Shown here in pieces: positions 5,134 through 7,247 of a stretch of DNA of 7,247 nt; position 1 is the first letter of the stretch, and each line of letters begins with the position of its first letter. Origin of the DNA: Thermoplasmata archaeon. Its GTDB lineage: Archaea > Thermoplasmatota > Thermoplasmata > Lutacidiplasmatales > UBA184. The position numbers were made by a program, and so were the translations under genes. The stretch lies in contig JASHVI010000073.1 in assembly GCA_030039525.1 (NCBI GenBank), positions 1-7,247 on the forward strand, given 5' to 3'. The notes under the pieces are model-generated. The model was not told the DNA's origin. It saw only the letters and a list, made by a program, of their open reading frames with translations, and made no database searches.

Positions 5134-7247
5134 GCGCCGCCGGGCTCCCGCCGCGCTTCCAGCCCGCCGAGATCGAGCCCCGCTGGCAGGCGCACTGGGC
5201 CGCGAGGGGCCTCTTCACGGCGCCGCCGCGCCCGACCGGCCGGACCTTCGTCCTCCCGCTGCCGCCGCCGAACGTCACCGGGATCCTCACCATCGGCCAC
5301 ATGCTCGGCGACACCGTCCAGGACCTGCTCGCCCGGTGGCACCGGATGCTCGGGGACGCCGTGCTCTGGCTCCCGGGGATCGACCACGCCGGCCTCGCCA
5401 CGCAGGTCGAGGTGCGGAAGCGCCTCGCGAAGGAGGGGGTCGCGATGGAGTCGCTCCCGCCGGAGGAGGCCCGGGCCCGGATCGAGGCCTGGAAGCGGGA
5501 GCACGAGGAGCGGATCCAGGCCCAGATGCGGGCCGGCGGGTTCTCGGTCGACTGGGGCCGGTACCGGTACACCCTCGACCCGGGGTTCGTCCGGGCGACG
5601 CGCCTCGCCTTCGTGCGGCTCTACCTCGACGGCCTCATCTACCGGGGCGAGCGGATCGTCAACTGGGACGTCCGGCTCCGCACCGCGGTCAGCGACCTCG
5701 AGGTGGAGCACTCGGAGGAGCCGGGGACGCTCCTCTACGTGACCTACCCGTGGGCCGACGGCGCCCCGGGCGGGCTCGTCGTCGCGACGGTCCGGCCCGA
5801 GACGATCTTCGGCGACATCGCCGTCGCCGTCCACCCCGAGGACCCGCGCCACGCCGGCGCGGTCGGTCGATCGGTCCGGGTGCCGCTCACGGACCGGACG
5901 GTCCCGGTGATCGCCGACGCGCTCGTCGATCGCGAGTTCGGCAACGGGGCGCTCAAGCTCACGCCCCGGCACGACGCGCTCGACTACGAGATCTTCCGGC
6001 GGCACACCGGGCTCACCCTCCCCCCGTCGATCCTCGACGAGTCGGGGCGGCTCGAGGGGGAGTGGGTCCCGGAGCGGTTCCGGGGCGCGGACCGGGAGGC
6101 GGCCCGTAGCTCGGTCACCGAGGCGCTCGAGGCGGCCGGTGCGGTCGTCCGCAGGGAGGTCCGCCCGCACGCGGTGGGCCGGTCGGGCCGCTCGGGCGCG
6201 GTGATCGAACCGAGGCTCTCGACCCAGTGGTTCGTCAAGATGCCCGCGCTCGCCCCACCGGTGGTCGAGGGGGTCCGCTCCGGGAAGGTCCGGATCCATC
6301 CGGACCGATGGGAGCGGACGTTCTTCCGGTGGATGGAGGAGCTGCAGGACTGGTGCATCTCGCGCCAGATCCTCTGGGGCCACCCGATCCCGGTGAGCTA
6401 CTGCGGGGCCTGCCGGGCCGAGGTCGTCTCCGTCGAGCCACCGACCGCGTGCCCGAAGTGCGCGTCGACCGACCTCCGGCCGGACCCGGACGTGCTCGAC
6501 ACCTGGTTCTCCTCGTGGATGTGGCCGTTCGCGATGCTCGGGTGGCCGGAGGCGACCGGCGACCTCACGGCGTACTACCCGACCTCGGTGCTCGTCACCG
6601 GGCGGGACATCATGTTCTTCTGGGTCGCCCGGATGCTGATGGCCGGAACGTACTTCACCGGCGCCCTCCCGTTCCCGGACGTCTACTTCACCGGGATGGT
6701 CCGCGACGAGACGGGCCGGAGGATGAGCAAGCACCTCGGGAACTCGCCGGACCCGCTCGAGGTGGTCCGGGAGCGGGGGGCCGACCCGATGCGCTTCGCC
6801 CTCCTGCACGGGACGCCGACCGACCAGGACGGGCCGTTCGGGACCGCGGCGATGGACTCGGCCCGGAACTTCCTCACGAAGCTCTGGAACGTGACCCGGT
6901 TCCTGCAGGGCCACCTACCGCCCGGGACCGGCGCCCCCCGGAGCGCGCCGGAGCTCGCGGAGTCCCGGCTCGAGGACCGCTGGATCCTCTCCCGGTGGTC
7001 GGCGACCGGGCGGGAGGTCGATCGGGCCCTCGGCGCCTTCGAGTTCACCCCCGCGGCGAACGCGCTCCACGGGTTCCTCTGGCACGACGTCGCCGACCGG
7101 TACGTCGAGATCGCCAAGGAGCGCATCTCCGGCGCCGCGGGGGACGCCGAGGCCCGGCGGTCCCGGGAGGTCCTCCTCTTCGTCGTCGAGCGAACGCTCC
7201 GGCAGCTCCACCCGATGGTCCCGCACGTGACCGAGGAGCTCTGGCAC
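5130..7247 (+). CDS. valS: Valyl-tRNA synthetase, bacterial-type (3' end beyond window)
   Basis: This enzyme charges tRNA-Val and edits mischarged threonine. The frame is open for 706 residues to the window edge; full proteins are usually about 850-950 residues. Seen in order: N-terminal RFQPAEIEPRWQAHW; PPPNVTGILTIGH with the catalytic HIGH box as TIGH (54-57); the CP1 editing domain with TVRPET (220-225), GNGALKLTPRHD (His 281, Asp 282); WCISRQILWGHP from 408; a four-cysteine zinc site (425, 428, 441, 444); DPDVLDTWFSSWMWPF; the KMSKS loop as RMSKH (531-535) followed by LGNSPDPLEVV; and the start of the anticodon-binding domain, ending at VTEELWH. PPPNVTG and the WFSSWMWPF stretch are typical of bacterial ValRS, suggesting transfer into this lineage. 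The CTG start gives MSAAGLPPRFQPAEIEPRW, a normal length for the family. The next possible start, ATG 5301, would delete the HIGH box. It probably shares a transcript with the ABC genes. Confidence 0.93.
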   Translation, partial: MSAAGLPPRFQPAEIEPRWQAHWAARGLFTAPPRPTGRTFVLPLPPPNVTGILTIGHMLGDTVQDLLARWHRMLGDAVLWLPGIDHAGLATQVEVRKRLAKEGVAMESLPPEEARARIEAWKREHEERIQAQMRAGGFSVDWGRYRYTLDPGFVRATRLAFVRLYLDGLIYRGERIVNWDVRLRTAVSDLEVEHSEEPGTLLYVTYPWADGAPGGLVVATVRPETIFGDIAVAVHPEDPRHAGAVGRSVRVPLTDRTVPVIADALVDREFGNGALKLTPRHDALDYEIFRRHTGLTLPPSILDESGRLEGEWVPERFRGADREAARSSVTEALEAAGAVVRREVRPHAVGRSGRSGAVIEPRLSTQWFVKMPALAPPVVEGVRSGKVRIHPDRWERTFFRWMEELQDWCISRQILWGHPIPVSYCGACRAEVVSVEPPTACPKCASTDLRPDPDVLDTWFSSWMWPFAMLGWPEATGDLTAYYPTSVLVTGRDIMFFWVARMLMAGTYFTGALPFPDVYFTGMVRDETGRRMSKHLGNSPDPLEVVRERGADPMRFALLHGTPTDQDGPFGTAAMDSARNFLTKLWNVTRFLQGHLPPGTGAPRSAPELAESRLEDRWILSRWSATGREVDRALGAFEFTPAANALHGFLWHDVADRYVEIAKERISGAAGDAEARRSREVLLFVVERTLRQLHPMVPHVTEELWH

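Noticed and set aside
4932..6914. Antisense open frame of 660 codons on the minus strand across permease and valS
   Set aside because: It is rich in Arg, Pro, Gly and Glu with no domain pattern, and lies opposite two strongly conserved genes. Long antisense frames are expected at this GC content.

Overview
The window comes from a GC-rich genome (well above 65% GC by eye) and most likely from an archaeon; my best guess is a GC-rich member of the Thermoplasmatota. Three things point that way. The only AT-rich patches are TATA boxes about 27 bases upstream of start codons with no Shine-Dalgarno site, which is the layout of archaeal leaderless transcripts. There is a two-domain winged-helix regulator of a style common in Euryarchaeota. 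It is paired with a tiny three-helix membrane protein. The lineage is inference; no marker gene settles it.

Layout from left to right. (1) 1-717, plus strand: the 3' two thirds or less of a class II lysyl-tRNA synthetase, cut by the window edge. (2) 739-1722, minus strand and convergent with it: an unrecognised exported protein with a signal peptide and a C-terminal membrane anchor, transcribed from its own TATA box. (3) 1782-2607, minus strand: a two-gene operon encoding a 90-residue three-helix membrane protein and a winged-helix regulator. (4) 2633-2640: one TATA box placed to serve both this operon and the divergent plus-strand operon. (5) 2663-7247, plus strand: an ABC ATPase, a large permease that looks like two ABC-2 halves fused, and a valyl-tRNA synthetase that runs off the right edge. 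No gap without a gene exceeds 60 bases. I saw no tRNA, rRNA, CRISPR array or insertion sequence.

Functionally the centre is a transporter module. The ATPase and permease form a complete type-2 ABC exporter, and the divergent regulator and membrane protein are well placed to control it. Its substrate cannot be read from the sequence. The valyl-tRNA synthetase is coupled to the permease by a 4-base overlap. Its start is the clearest oddity here: no ATG, GTG or TTG in any frame lies between the permease stop region and the catalytic HIGH box, so the gene appears to start at a CTG codon with a well-spaced Shine-Dalgarno site. The ATPase-permease junction has the same CTGA arrangement. I see no clearly novel defence or mobile system in this window.
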